Position numbers and translations under genes: made by a program. A stretch of 64,000 nt of DNA from Chryseobacterium camelliae (GTDB taxonomy: Bacteria > Bacteroidota > Bacteroidia > Flavobacteriales > Weeksellaceae): the NCBI RefSeq assembly GCF_002770595.1, contig NZ_CP022986.1:4312355-4376354 (forward strand), given 5' to 3'. The notes below the pieces were generated by a model. The model worked only from the letters and a program-made list of their open reading frames with translations. It was not told where the DNA came from and did not search any database. Below, in pieces: positions 44,383-52,221 of this stretch (within the stretch, counting starts at the first letter, position 1; the number at the start of each line of letters is the position of its first letter).

Positions 44383-44850
44383 TCACTGTTCTTTATGATC
44401 ATTTGAATTGACTTTGATCCACTCTTCGTAGCTTATAACACCCAGTTCCGGTTTGCCTTCGCCTTCAAGGACATGGATGAATTCCAATTGGTTTCCGTCC
44501 GGATCATCAAAATACAGCGCAAGAGCCGGCATCCAGGCAAAGACCATAGGCGCATGGGTACCATTCTTAAGGAAATTATACGCCTGCAATCCGTTGTTTT
44601 CAAGGAAAGTGTTGGCCGTGTGTAAGATAAAATCTTTGGAACAGCTGAAAGCAAAATGCCGTTTCTGTACATTCTCAGGCTGTTCCCACAACCCAAGCAT
44701 TGCTTTTTTATGTTCCCCGATCCAGAGAAAAGCGATCGGCCTCGTTTCATCATAATGCGCCAATGGTAACCCCAGTACCTGAGTGTAAAACTGAACAGCC
44801 TTTTCTAAATTTTTTACCTGAATATGCGTTTCATATAATCCTTCTATCAT
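44383..44850 (-). CDS. VOC-family (glyoxalase-like) protein
   Basis: 155 residues. It starts with LYETHIQVKNLEKAVQFYTQVLGLPLAH and ends its fold with LYFDDPDGNQLEFIHVLEGE. Potential metal ligands are His (ETHIQV), a central His (KRHFAFS) and Glu (LEFIH). The substrate is unknown. It is the second of three VOC genes within 7 kb. Confidence 0.88.
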   Translation of the reverse strand: MIEGLYETHIQVKNLEKAVQFYTQVLGLPLAHYDETRPIAFLWIGEHKKAMLGLWEQPENVQKRHFAFSCSKDFILHTANTFLENNGLQAYNFLKNGTHAPMVFAWMPALALYFDDPDGNQLEFIHVLEGEGKPELGVISYEEWIKVNSNDHKEQ

Positions 44851-45134
44851 TTTCTGTACATTTTTTATTGAACATTACGGATGTGTGATATCCTGATCAG
44901 CCAAATATACAGGTTTACGTAATTTTAATATTAACCTGTTCAATAGTAAATTTCAATTCTGCTCATACAATTAAATAATAGACTATATGCACTCTTTTGT
45001 TCTGGTGCAATGATTGATCATGCTTTCCTTATGGAGAAATCTGATCATGGATATAGTGACCGAATCTTTTTGAAGCCTGAAACCATTTCACATCCGGAAA
45101 ATTTTCGTAATTTATAGACTGATAATCACAAACT

Positions 45135-45611
45135 ATGGCAACAACCCTGATCGAAGATATTATACAGCAACTCAATGACCTGCATGACGGCGATGTATGG
45201 CTGGACGAAACTTTTGCAAAGAAATTCGAACAGATCAGTGAAACGGATGCGTTTACCCGGCCGCTTCCTGATCTGCACAGTCCCGCGGAATTGATTTCAC
45301 ACCTTATTGTCTGGCGCAGGGCCGTGATGGGCCGGCTAAAGGGGGCAGTGGTTCGTCTGGAACTTGATGACCCTTCCAATTGGAAAACCAATGATGAATT
45401 GCGTCCCGCCGGATGGGAAGCGCTAAAAAAAGAACTGTATCAAAGCAAACAGGAAATCATCGACATCCTGAACGGTAAAGACGACACCTTTCTCGATACC
45501 ATTTCAGCCGATTATGGAAAAGATTTCCGGTATTTTGTGCAGGGGCTTATCCATCACGACTTGTACCATCTGGGGCAGCTGGGTATTTCTGTCAAGTATT
45601 TAAAAAAGTAA
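45135..45611 (+). CDS. DinB-family protein
   Basis: 158 residues. A four-helix bundle with the His pattern in SPAELISHLIVWR (first) and GLIHHDLYHLGQLGI (last two). It is similar in type to the 42023 protein but clearly diverged. The function is unknown. Confidence 0.88.
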   Translation: MATTLIEDIIQQLNDLHDGDVWLDETFAKKFEQISETDAFTRPLPDLHSPAELISHLIVWRRAVMGRLKGAVVRLELDDPSNWKTNDELRPAGWEALKKELYQSKQEIIDILNGKDDTFLDTISADYGKDFRYFVQGLIHHDLYHLGQLGISVKYLKK

Positions 45612-45731
45612 CTTCTGTTGCTCGCTTTTTGACTTTTATTGTCAGGATTAAACAAATCAGTTAGCTGAAAGCATAACGAAATGGAAGTTTTCCGGTAGGA
45701 AAAATCAATCCCATTACATTCAGTATATAAA

Positions 45732-46133
45732 ATGAAACAGTCCATCATTCATATCGCGCTTCTCGTCAGGGACTACGATGAAGCGCTTGATTTTTACCTC
45801 CAAAAATTAGGCTTTGATCTGGTGGAAGATACCTGCCTTTCAAAAACCAAACGATGGGTACTCATTAAGCCTCCCGGTTCCTTCGGATGCTGTCTCCTTT
45901 TAGCTAAGGCAGCGGATGAACAACAACGATCATCCGTGGGCAATCAAAGTGGGGGCAGGGTATTCCTGTTCCTCGAAACAGAGAACTTTGATGAATCCTA
46001 TCAGTCCATGCTGGCGAATGGAATTTCATTCGTCCGTGAGCCCATCGTTGAATCGTATGGAACCGTGGCCGTATTCAAAGATTTATACGGTAATTTATGG
46101 GATCTGATTGAGAGAACGGTTGACGCCGGTTAA
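45732..46133 (+). CDS. VOC-family (glyoxalase-like) protein
   Basis: 133 residues. It opens with IIHIALLVRDYDEALDFYLQKLGFDLVED and ends with VFKDLYGNLWDLIER. The first His (IIHIALL) and last residues fit the VOC metal site, although the usual terminal Glu is replaced by Asp/Leu context. The function is unknown. Confidence 0.88.
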   Translation: MKQSIIHIALLVRDYDEALDFYLQKLGFDLVEDTCLSKTKRWVLIKPPGSFGCCLLLAKAADEQQRSSVGNQSGGRVFLFLETENFDESYQSMLANGISFVREPIVESYGTVAVFKDLYGNLWDLIERTVDAG

Positions 46134-46271
46134 GGATTCAAAATGTTTTCAATTCCTCATTAATTTTTATATTTTTTTCAAGTGGATCTTTCTCCGATAT
46201 TTTTGAATTTGAAACGTCTGATGCGATCATTCTAAGAATATATTTCCATACAGGATTTCTGTGATCATTTT

Positions 46272-46445
46272 TTATTCCGGGTCAGGAAATAGAGGAGGGC
46301 AGCTCTGGTAATCGCATTTGGCATCCAAAGTTTCGCATTGTTTAGGTTTACACATGGGATATGATAAATCAGGACTGTTACCTGCAACGATTGTTTTCAG
46401 ATCCTTTTTGGTAAGCTTTTTTGATAGTTTTGCCAGGTTTTTCAT
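46272..46445 (-). CDS. Bacteriocin-like precursor peptide
   Basis: 57 residues from the ATG at 46445, too short for usual ORF cut-offs. The first 22 residues (NLAKLSKKLTKKDLKTIVAG) form a leader of the Bacteroidetes bacteriocin-like/ComC type: basic, amphipathic, ending in Ala-Gly where cleavage normally follows Gly-Gly. The core of 35 residues has four cysteines (positions 32, 37, 44 and 49) and several prolines and ends PDPE. Such peptides are normally exported by a peptidase-containing ABC transporter. No transporter or modifying enzyme is in the window, so the partners must be elsewhere. Confidence 0.65.
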   Translation of the reverse strand: MKNLAKLSKKLTKKDLKTIVAGNSPDLSYPMCKPKQCETLDAKCDYQSCPPLFPDPE

Positions 46446-46941
46446 GGGATGTTTGTATTAGTTTGTTTTACTTATCCGGATATTTCCGGAATATCTAAAT
46501 ATACGTAAATATATCATAGCCTGATATTTTTATTTGAGTATTCCCGGATTTCCCAGATTTTCTTTTGGTATTGAGGTCTGCGTGATTCTATTTATCCATG
46601 TAATCTGAGAGAGAATATAATTTAGGATGCTGTTAGTTTTTTTATGTTTTATGAAAAAAATCGGTACAAATTTTTATCGATATCTCTGGAAGCAAATAGG
46701 GCAGAGGTTAATATGGTAAAGGGAATTTAGTCTTTCTCTCTGTACCTGAAATTTCTCAGTTGAAATATTTCTAAAAGGTTTTTGGAAAAATTTTTGATCA
46801 GATTTTTATACGTAAAAAGTTTTTCTGAAAATACGGAGGACTTGACCTTGACAGAATTTAGTAGTTGGGCTAGGAAGCGAAGTATCTTTGGTTTCTGTTT
46901 TTATTTTTTACGTTAATACTATAGAATAATTATTTTGACTA
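46446..46941. other. AT-rich intergenic region, nothing clear
   Basis: About 500 bases between the precursor peptide and the hsdS cassette remnant. No ORF above 25 codons has a plausible start. It may hold the promoter of the peptide on the minus strand (TATATTTA near 46505) and the flank of the restriction locus. No repeat was seen. Confidence 0.4.
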
Positions 46942-47721
46942 AAATAAATGATAATTTAGAGCGTATGGCAAAAACGCTGTACGACTATTGGTTTGTGCAG
47001 TTCGATTTCCCTGACGAAAACGGAAAGCCTTATAAATCAAGCGGTGGCAAGATGATTTGGAATGAAATTTTGAAAAGGGAATTCCGGAAGGATGGAAAGT
47101 AACTGTATTTAATGATTGGATAGAAAAAACAAAGACTGGAGATTGGGGTAAAGATAAGATTGAGGTAATTATACGGAAAAAGTTTATTGTATTAGAGGTG
47201 CTGACATTAATGGATTAAACGGCAAGGTGAAGTTAAAGCACCCAAAGATATATTCTAAAAATAATATATCAAAGGCTCTAAAACCAGATGATTTTATTGT
47301 GGAAATTTCAGGTGGAAGTCCATCACAATCTACTGGAAGAATCGCCTTTTAACTGAAAGTACATTTGAAAGATTTGATTCAAATATTATATGCTCAAACT
47401 TCTGTAAAGCTATTTCTTTAAAGAGAACGAGTTCTCTTCAATTTCTTACAAGAATGGCAAAGGTTATACGATGCTAATGTTTTTTTGGATATGAGGGAAA
47501 ACTAGCGAATTAAAAACTTTCTATTTGAATCCTTTATAGTCTTATTTCTAAAAACTCCGAGTATTGTTGAAAGATTTTATAATCAAATAAAAATATAGAA
47601 TCTAAGAAGCAATCCAACCTTAAACAAAACCAACAACTTTCCCACTCGAGATTGGCTTTTACCATGCTGATGAACGGCAGGTAAAAGTTGAATAAAATAG
47701 TAAGATAAATTATCATTTATT
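46942..47721 (+). pseudogene. Degenerate hsdS cassette
   Basis: Starts with the same conserved segment as the intact locus (NDNLERMAKTLYDYWFVQFDF, then DENGKPYKSSGGKM) and ends with the same tail (DWLLP...). In between is a different target-recognition domain (for example GADINGLNGKVKLKHPKIYS and VEISGGSPSQSTGR). At least four frameshifts and in-frame stops break it. Short copies of the cassette inverted repeats bound it on both sides (46942-46958 and 47706-47721). It is therefore a decayed silent specificity cassette. Confidence 0.85.
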
Positions 47722-47779
47722 GTACAACTATGGCTATTTTTGTTTTTCATTCCTTTGCGGCTTCAAAAATTTAAGTACA

Positions 47780-48772
47780 ATGAAGGAATTAGTGAAGCAA
47801 GAAATAATTAATGCAATGCAAACAGTTTTAAACTTTCAACAGTTAATGATTCTTGAAAAGGTAATACATCAATCTTTTCATTCTGTGGTGGTTACACCAA
47901 AAAAAAGTAATGAAGATAAGTTGGAAACTGATAATACAAGCGTTTTAAATTTATTCATTTCATCCAAAAAAGTGGAAGGTTGTTCTGAAAAGTCATTAAA
48001 ATATTATTTTTCGACCATAGACACTCTGTTTCAAAAACTAAAAAAGAAAGTTACAGAAATCTCTACTAATGATTTAAGATTCTATCTCTCAGAATATCAG
48101 GAAGCAAAAAAATCGAGTAAAGTCACTATAGATAATATTCGTAGAATATTTTCAAGTTTTTTTTCTTGGTTAGAAGATGAAGATTATATTTTAAAAAGCC
48201 CTGTAAGAAGGATTCATAAAGTTAAGACCGCCAGAACTATAAAGGAGGTACTTAGTGATGAAGACATAGAAATACTTAGAGACAACTGCAAGCAAATAAG
48301 AGATTTAACCCTTATCGAAATGTTAAGCTCGACTGGTATTAGAGTTGGTGAGCTTGTAAAAATAAATATTAAGGACATTGATTTCCACGAGCGTTCTTGT
48401 ATCGTAACAGGTAAAGGAAATAAACAGCGTGAAGTATACTTTGATGCAAGAACGAAGATTCATCTCAAAGAATATCTTCAAACAAGAAAAGATGATAATG
48501 AAGCTTTATTCGTTTCTTTATCAAAGCCTAATCAGCGACTTTCTATTGGTGGAATTGAAAATGTATTGCGGAAACTGGGACAAAAAACCAAAATAAATAA
48601 AGTACATCCTCACAAATTCAGAAGAACTCTAGCGACTATGGCAATCGATAAAGGAATGCCTATCGAACAGGTTCAGAAGTTATTAGGTCATGTTAAAATT
48701 GATACAACATTACATTATGCAATGGTAAATCAGGCTAATGTGAAAATTGCTCACCGAAAATTTATTAGTTAA
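47780..48772 (+). CDS. Tyrosine recombinase, hsdS-cassette associated
   Basis: 330 residues from the ATG at 47780. The N-terminal SAM-like core-binding domain (about 60-150) includes LFISSKKVEGCSEKSLKYYFS. The catalytic domain has the first Arg in SSTGIRVGELVK, the Lys in IVTGKGNKQREVYF, HPHKFRRTLATM (H-x-x-R), LLGHVKIDTT (second His) and the nucleophile Tyr in HYAMVNQ. The gene ends five bases before the hsdS gene of the same strand. Recombinases of this kind flip hsdS segments in phase-variable type I systems. A -7-like TATTTTTG lies at 47735-47742. Confidence 0.93.
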   Translation: MKELVKQEIINAMQTVLNFQQLMILEKVIHQSFHSVVVTPKKSNEDKLETDNTSVLNLFISSKKVEGCSEKSLKYYFSTIDTLFQKLKKKVTEISTNDLRFYLSEYQEAKKSSKVTIDNIRRIFSSFFSWLEDEDYILKSPVRRIHKVKTARTIKEVLSDEDIEILRDNCKQIRDLTLIEMLSSTGIRVGELVKINIKDIDFHERSCIVTGKGNKQREVYFDARTKIHLKEYLQTRKDDNEALFVSLSKPNQRLSIGGIENVLRKLGQKTKINKVHPHKFRRTLATMAIDKGMPIEQVQKLLGHVKIDTTLHYAMVNQANVKIAHRKFIS

Positions 48773-48776
48773 GATT

Positions 48777-50053
48777 ATGAATAATTCAAGAAGAGTAGAT
48801 TCGATTCTTACCTATTATGGAAAAGGCGTAACACCAAAATATGTTGGAGAAAGCTCCATAATTGTTTTAAATCAGAAATGTATTCGTCATAATAAAATAG
48901 ATTACTCATTTGCTCAATATATAGATGATAAAAAACACTATAATGAAGATAAGTTTCTGAGAGTTGGAGATATTCTAATAAATTCTACAGGCCAAGGAAC
49001 GGCAGGTCGAGTTGCTTTTGTGGAGAAGCTGCCTCAAAATAAAAAGGTAATTATTGATTCTCATATTTTAGTAATTAGAACTAATGACTACTTTGAATCT
49101 AAATGTTTGAATTACAATCTTTTTTCTATAGAAAAGCAATTACAAACTTTTATGGATGGAAGTACAGGACAAGGCGAATTTGACAAGCAGAGATTATTTA
49201 ACGTGGTTGTTAACTACTCTCAAAAACATTCTGTACAAAAAGAAATTGCCAATATCCTAACTGATATTGACAATAAAATTAATTTAAACAATCAAATAAA
49301 TGATAATTTAGAGCGTATGGCAAAAACGCTGTACGACTATTGGTTTGTGCAGTTCGATTTCCCTGACGAAAACGGAAAGCCTTATAAATCAAGCGGTGGC
49401 AAGATGGTTTGGAATGAAACTTTGAAAAGAGAGATTCCAGAAGGTTGGGAAATTAGAAATTAAATGATTGTGTTAGTTTAATAATAGATTATCGTGGAAA
49501 AACTCCAAAGAAATTAGATGCTGATTGGTCTACTAATAATGATGATATCATCGCAATATCTGCAAAACATATTAAAAAAGGAAAGCTTGTAAATCTTAGT
49601 GAAGCTAATCGTGTTAATGATTCATTATATAATAAATGGATGAAAGAAGAATTAAGCGAAGGTGATATCTTGATGACTTCAGAAGCGCCTTGCGGTGAGT
49701 TTTTTTACCTTATGGGAGATATAAAATACTGTTTAAGCCAAAGAGTTTTTGCTATAAGATCAAATATAAAAATTTTAAGTCACACATATCTATATTATGA
49801 GTTATCAATCGGAAATGGTTATTCGCAGATTTTAGGAAAAGTAAGTGGTAGTACTGTCTTTGGAATAAGACAAGATGAATTAAGAACAGTTAATTTATTA
49901 ATTCCTCTTATATCATTACAAAAAGAGTTTGAAAAAGAAATTCTTTCCATTTATTACAAAATCAGAATTAATGAACAACAAAACCAACAACTTAGCTCTC
50001 TCCGCGACTGGCTTTTACCTATGCTGATGAACGGACAGGTAAAAGTTGAATGA
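48777..50053 (+). pseudogene. hsdS: hsdS specificity subunit, frameshifted
   Basis: The first reading frame (48777-49463) holds a target-recognition domain (SILTYYGKGVTPKYVGES ... GQGEFDKQRLFNVVV), the central conserved region LNNQINDNLERMAKTLYDYWF and the start of the second domain. It stops at TAA 49461-49463. Shifting by one base from 49460 reopens the frame to 50053 (LNDCVSLIIDYRGKTPKKLD ... RDWLLPMLMNGQVKVE), the second recognition domain and C-terminus. One missing base therefore breaks an otherwise full hsdS. It may be a real inactivation or a sequencing error. The gene starts five bases after the recombinase stop. Confidence 0.85.
49287..49310 (+). repeat. Inverted repeat, left copy (hsdS recombination site)
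   Basis: 24 bases, identical in inverted form at 50064-50087. It is in frame with the hsdS gene and codes NNQINDNL in the central conserved region, so exchange between copies keeps the reading frame. Confidence 0.85.
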
Positions 50054-50612
50054 AATAGTAAGATAAATTATCATTTATTTGATTGTTGAGTTCTATTTTA
50101 TCATCTAATAATGAAAGAGTAGAAGCAATTTTTTTCTGTATTATTTTATCATGTATTTTTATCTCTAAGTTTTTAAAATTTGTAGTAGCTTGTGCTAGTG
50201 CAGGTACCCCTACATGATTTTTAAATGATAATAACTTACTTTGGCCATATTTACTTTTCATTAAATAAGAAAAGTAAATTGGATCTAAATTCTCATTAAA
50301 TCTTACTCTAAATTGACTTTGCGAAATAACATAACGATCATATTTTGAATTATGAGGAATAAATGAAACTTGACCTAATGTTCCACGATGCGTAATTACA
50401 ATATCTCCCCTTTTAGCATTTGCTTTTCCTAAAGAATTTGCCTTTTCTTCAGAAATATAATTAAAACTATCTTCAACAAGTTTATGATTAGTTAAATTTG
50501 AACCGTTCAAAACAGGAATTCCTATATCAATAAAATTATCAACTTTAATATCAGACCCAAATGGTCCCATAGATATTTCTTTAATTAAATTTTTTAGTTT
50601 AATTTCCATCAT
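50019..50612 (-). CDS. hsdS: Half-size hsdS (one recognition domain)
   Basis: 197 residues: one target-recognition domain (KNLIKEISMGPFGSDIKVDN ... GVPALAQATTNFKNLEI) and the start of the conserved region (IASTLSLLDDKIELNNQINDNL). Then, past the inverted repeat, the frame ends quickly (SYYFIQLLPVRSSA) because the C-terminal half lies on the other strand. If the segment 49287-50087 inverts, this gene gains that half. It overlaps hsdM by 14 bases and is the third gene of the minus-strand hsdR-hsdM-hsdS operon. Confidence 0.85.
   Translation of the reverse strand: MMEIKLKNLIKEISMGPFGSDIKVDNFIDIGIPVLNGSNLTNHKLVEDSFNYISEEKANSLGKANAKRGDIVITHRGTLGQVSFIPHNSKYDRYVISQSQFRVRFNENLDPIYFSYLMKSKYGQSKLLSFKNHVGVPALAQATTNFKNLEIKIHDKIIQKKIASTLSLLDDKIELNNQINDNLSYYFIQLLPVRSSA
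50064..50087 (-). repeat. Inverted repeat, right copy (hsdS recombination site)
   Basis: Exact reverse complement of 49287-49310. On the minus strand it also codes NNQINDNL in frame with the second hsdS gene. Together the two copies bound a 0.75-kb invertible segment. Confidence 0.85.
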
Positions 50613-52221
50613 ATCTCAAACTTTTAAGCTGTTCCTGAATTTTTATTTCCAAAGCATTTCCTTCCGCAAAAAGACTTTGCAAATTAGTTTCAAAATTTCG
50701 CATTTTTTCAGCAAATTCTTCTGGAGTAATATCAACATATTCTATTTTAAATTCAAAATATTGCCCTGCAGAAAAAGAATAATTCTTTTCAGCAATTTGT
50801 TCTTTTGTTACTACAACAGACAAGTCTTCAACAGCCTGCTTTTGATTAAAGGTTTCCACAATTTTTGCTTCTTCATCGGGCGTTAAAACAGTACGTTGAT
50901 TTTTGCCTTCTTTCACTGTTTGGCCCAGCTTAGAAGCATCCATTAAAATAATATGCTCGCTATCTGCTCTTTTATCAAAAAATAATACTGAGACATTGGT
51001 TCCTGTACTTGCAAATATGTTGCTTGGCATACTTACTACACCCCGAAGCCAACCATTACTAATTAACCTTTCACGAATTTTCTTTTCAATCCCACTTTGA
51101 GCAGTAATGAAACCTGTTGGAACAACAATAGCTGCTTGACCTTTTTCGCTTAAACTGTGCATAATATGCTGAATAAACAAAAGATAAATTGCCATTGATT
51201 CTTTTTTGCTTTTCGGAACATTTGGAATTCCGGCAAAGAATCTTTGTTTAAAAGCATCTTTCTCAAGATCATCTCTAAAATCAGAAAAGTCTAACTTAAA
51301 AGGTGGATTAGAAACGATGTAGTCAAACTTTGTATCTAAATAAAAAGGCTGTGCAATGGTGTTAGTTTTAATGATATTCGGAATTGAATGCGTAAGGCTG
51401 TTCAAAACCAAATTTAGACGTAACATATTGCTCGATTTCTGTGAAATGTCTTCTGAATAGATTGTGCAATTCTTTTCACCAATTTGATGAGCTAAACTCA
51501 TTAACAAAGTTCCCGATCCTGCACTTGGATCATAACATTTTACACCTTTTACTTCATCCGGCACAAGAATTTTTGCCATAATACGGGCAACAGCGTGTGG
51601 TGTATAATATTCAGCATACTTACCACCGCTATCTGTGTTGTAATCTTTAATTAAATATTCAAAAATAGTTGCAAAGAAATCATATTTTTGAACAAACATT
51701 TCTTCAAAAGAAAACTCAAATAATTTATTAATCAATGCTTTTGCAAAAGCATCACGTTGAGAAGCATCAGAGATGAACTGAGTAAGCTCATCAAACAATG
51801 TATCTTTTGCACCACTAAATGATTTTACCGAAAACACATCAGCGTTTTCAATTGATATTTGTCTTAAAGTATCATCAAATGTTTTTCCAAAATCACTGTC
51901 ATTTTGAATTGCGAACAAATGCGAAATCAAATGATCAGGATGTAATCTTGGAATATTAGGATCCAAGCTTGCCAGTAGAAACTGATACTCGTCATCACTC
52001 ATCTCACGAAGTGCTTTAGAAAAATTCTCAGCATCTGCAAGTTGAGGTTGCTCTTCTTTTATCGCAAAGCGGAATTTATCATTAAGAAATTTATATAGAA
52101 ATATTTGCGTAATAATCTTGAATTCATTTCCGTCATTTCCGAGTCCGTAATTGGCACATACACTTTTAAGATTATCGATTAAAGATTTTGTTTTAGTAAT
52201 AAAGTTTATATCTTGAGTCAT
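50599..52221 (-). CDS. hsdM: Type I restriction-modification methyltransferase subunit
   Basis: 540 residues. It methylates adenine N6 in the recognised sequence. The N-terminal helical domain (FITKTKSLIDNLKSVC and FKIITQIFLYKFLNDKFRFA) is followed by the methylase domain with the SAM motif YDPSAGSGTLL and the catalytic NPPF in IVSNPPFKLDF. The C-terminal part carries a coiled tail (LQSLFAEGNALEIKIQEQLKSL). Its ATG shares one base with the hsdR stop (TAATG), so the two are coupled. Confidence 0.95.
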   Translation of the reverse strand: MTQDINFITKTKSLIDNLKSVCANYGLGNDGNEFKIITQIFLYKFLNDKFRFAIKEEQPQLADAENFSKALREMSDDEYQFLLASLDPNIPRLHPDHLISHLFAIQNDSDFGKTFDDTLRQISIENADVFSVKSFSGAKDTLFDELTQFISDASQRDAFAKALINKLFEFSFEEMFVQKYDFFATIFEYLIKDYNTDSGGKYAEYYTPHAVARIMAKILVPDEVKGVKCYDPSAGSGTLLMSLAHQIGEKNCTIYSEDISQKSSNMLRLNLVLNSLTHSIPNIIKTNTIAQPFYLDTKFDYIVSNPPFKLDFSDFRDDLEKDAFKQRFFAGIPNVPKSKKESMAIYLLFIQHIMHSLSEKGQAAIVVPTGFITAQSGIEKKIRERLISNGWLRGVVSMPSNIFASTGTNVSVLFFDKRADSEHIILMDASKLGQTVKEGKNQRTVLTPDEEAKIVETFNQKQAVEDLSVVVTKEQIAEKNYSFSAGQYFEFKIEYVDITPEEFAEKMRNFETNLQSLFAEGNALEIKIQEQLKSLRYDGN

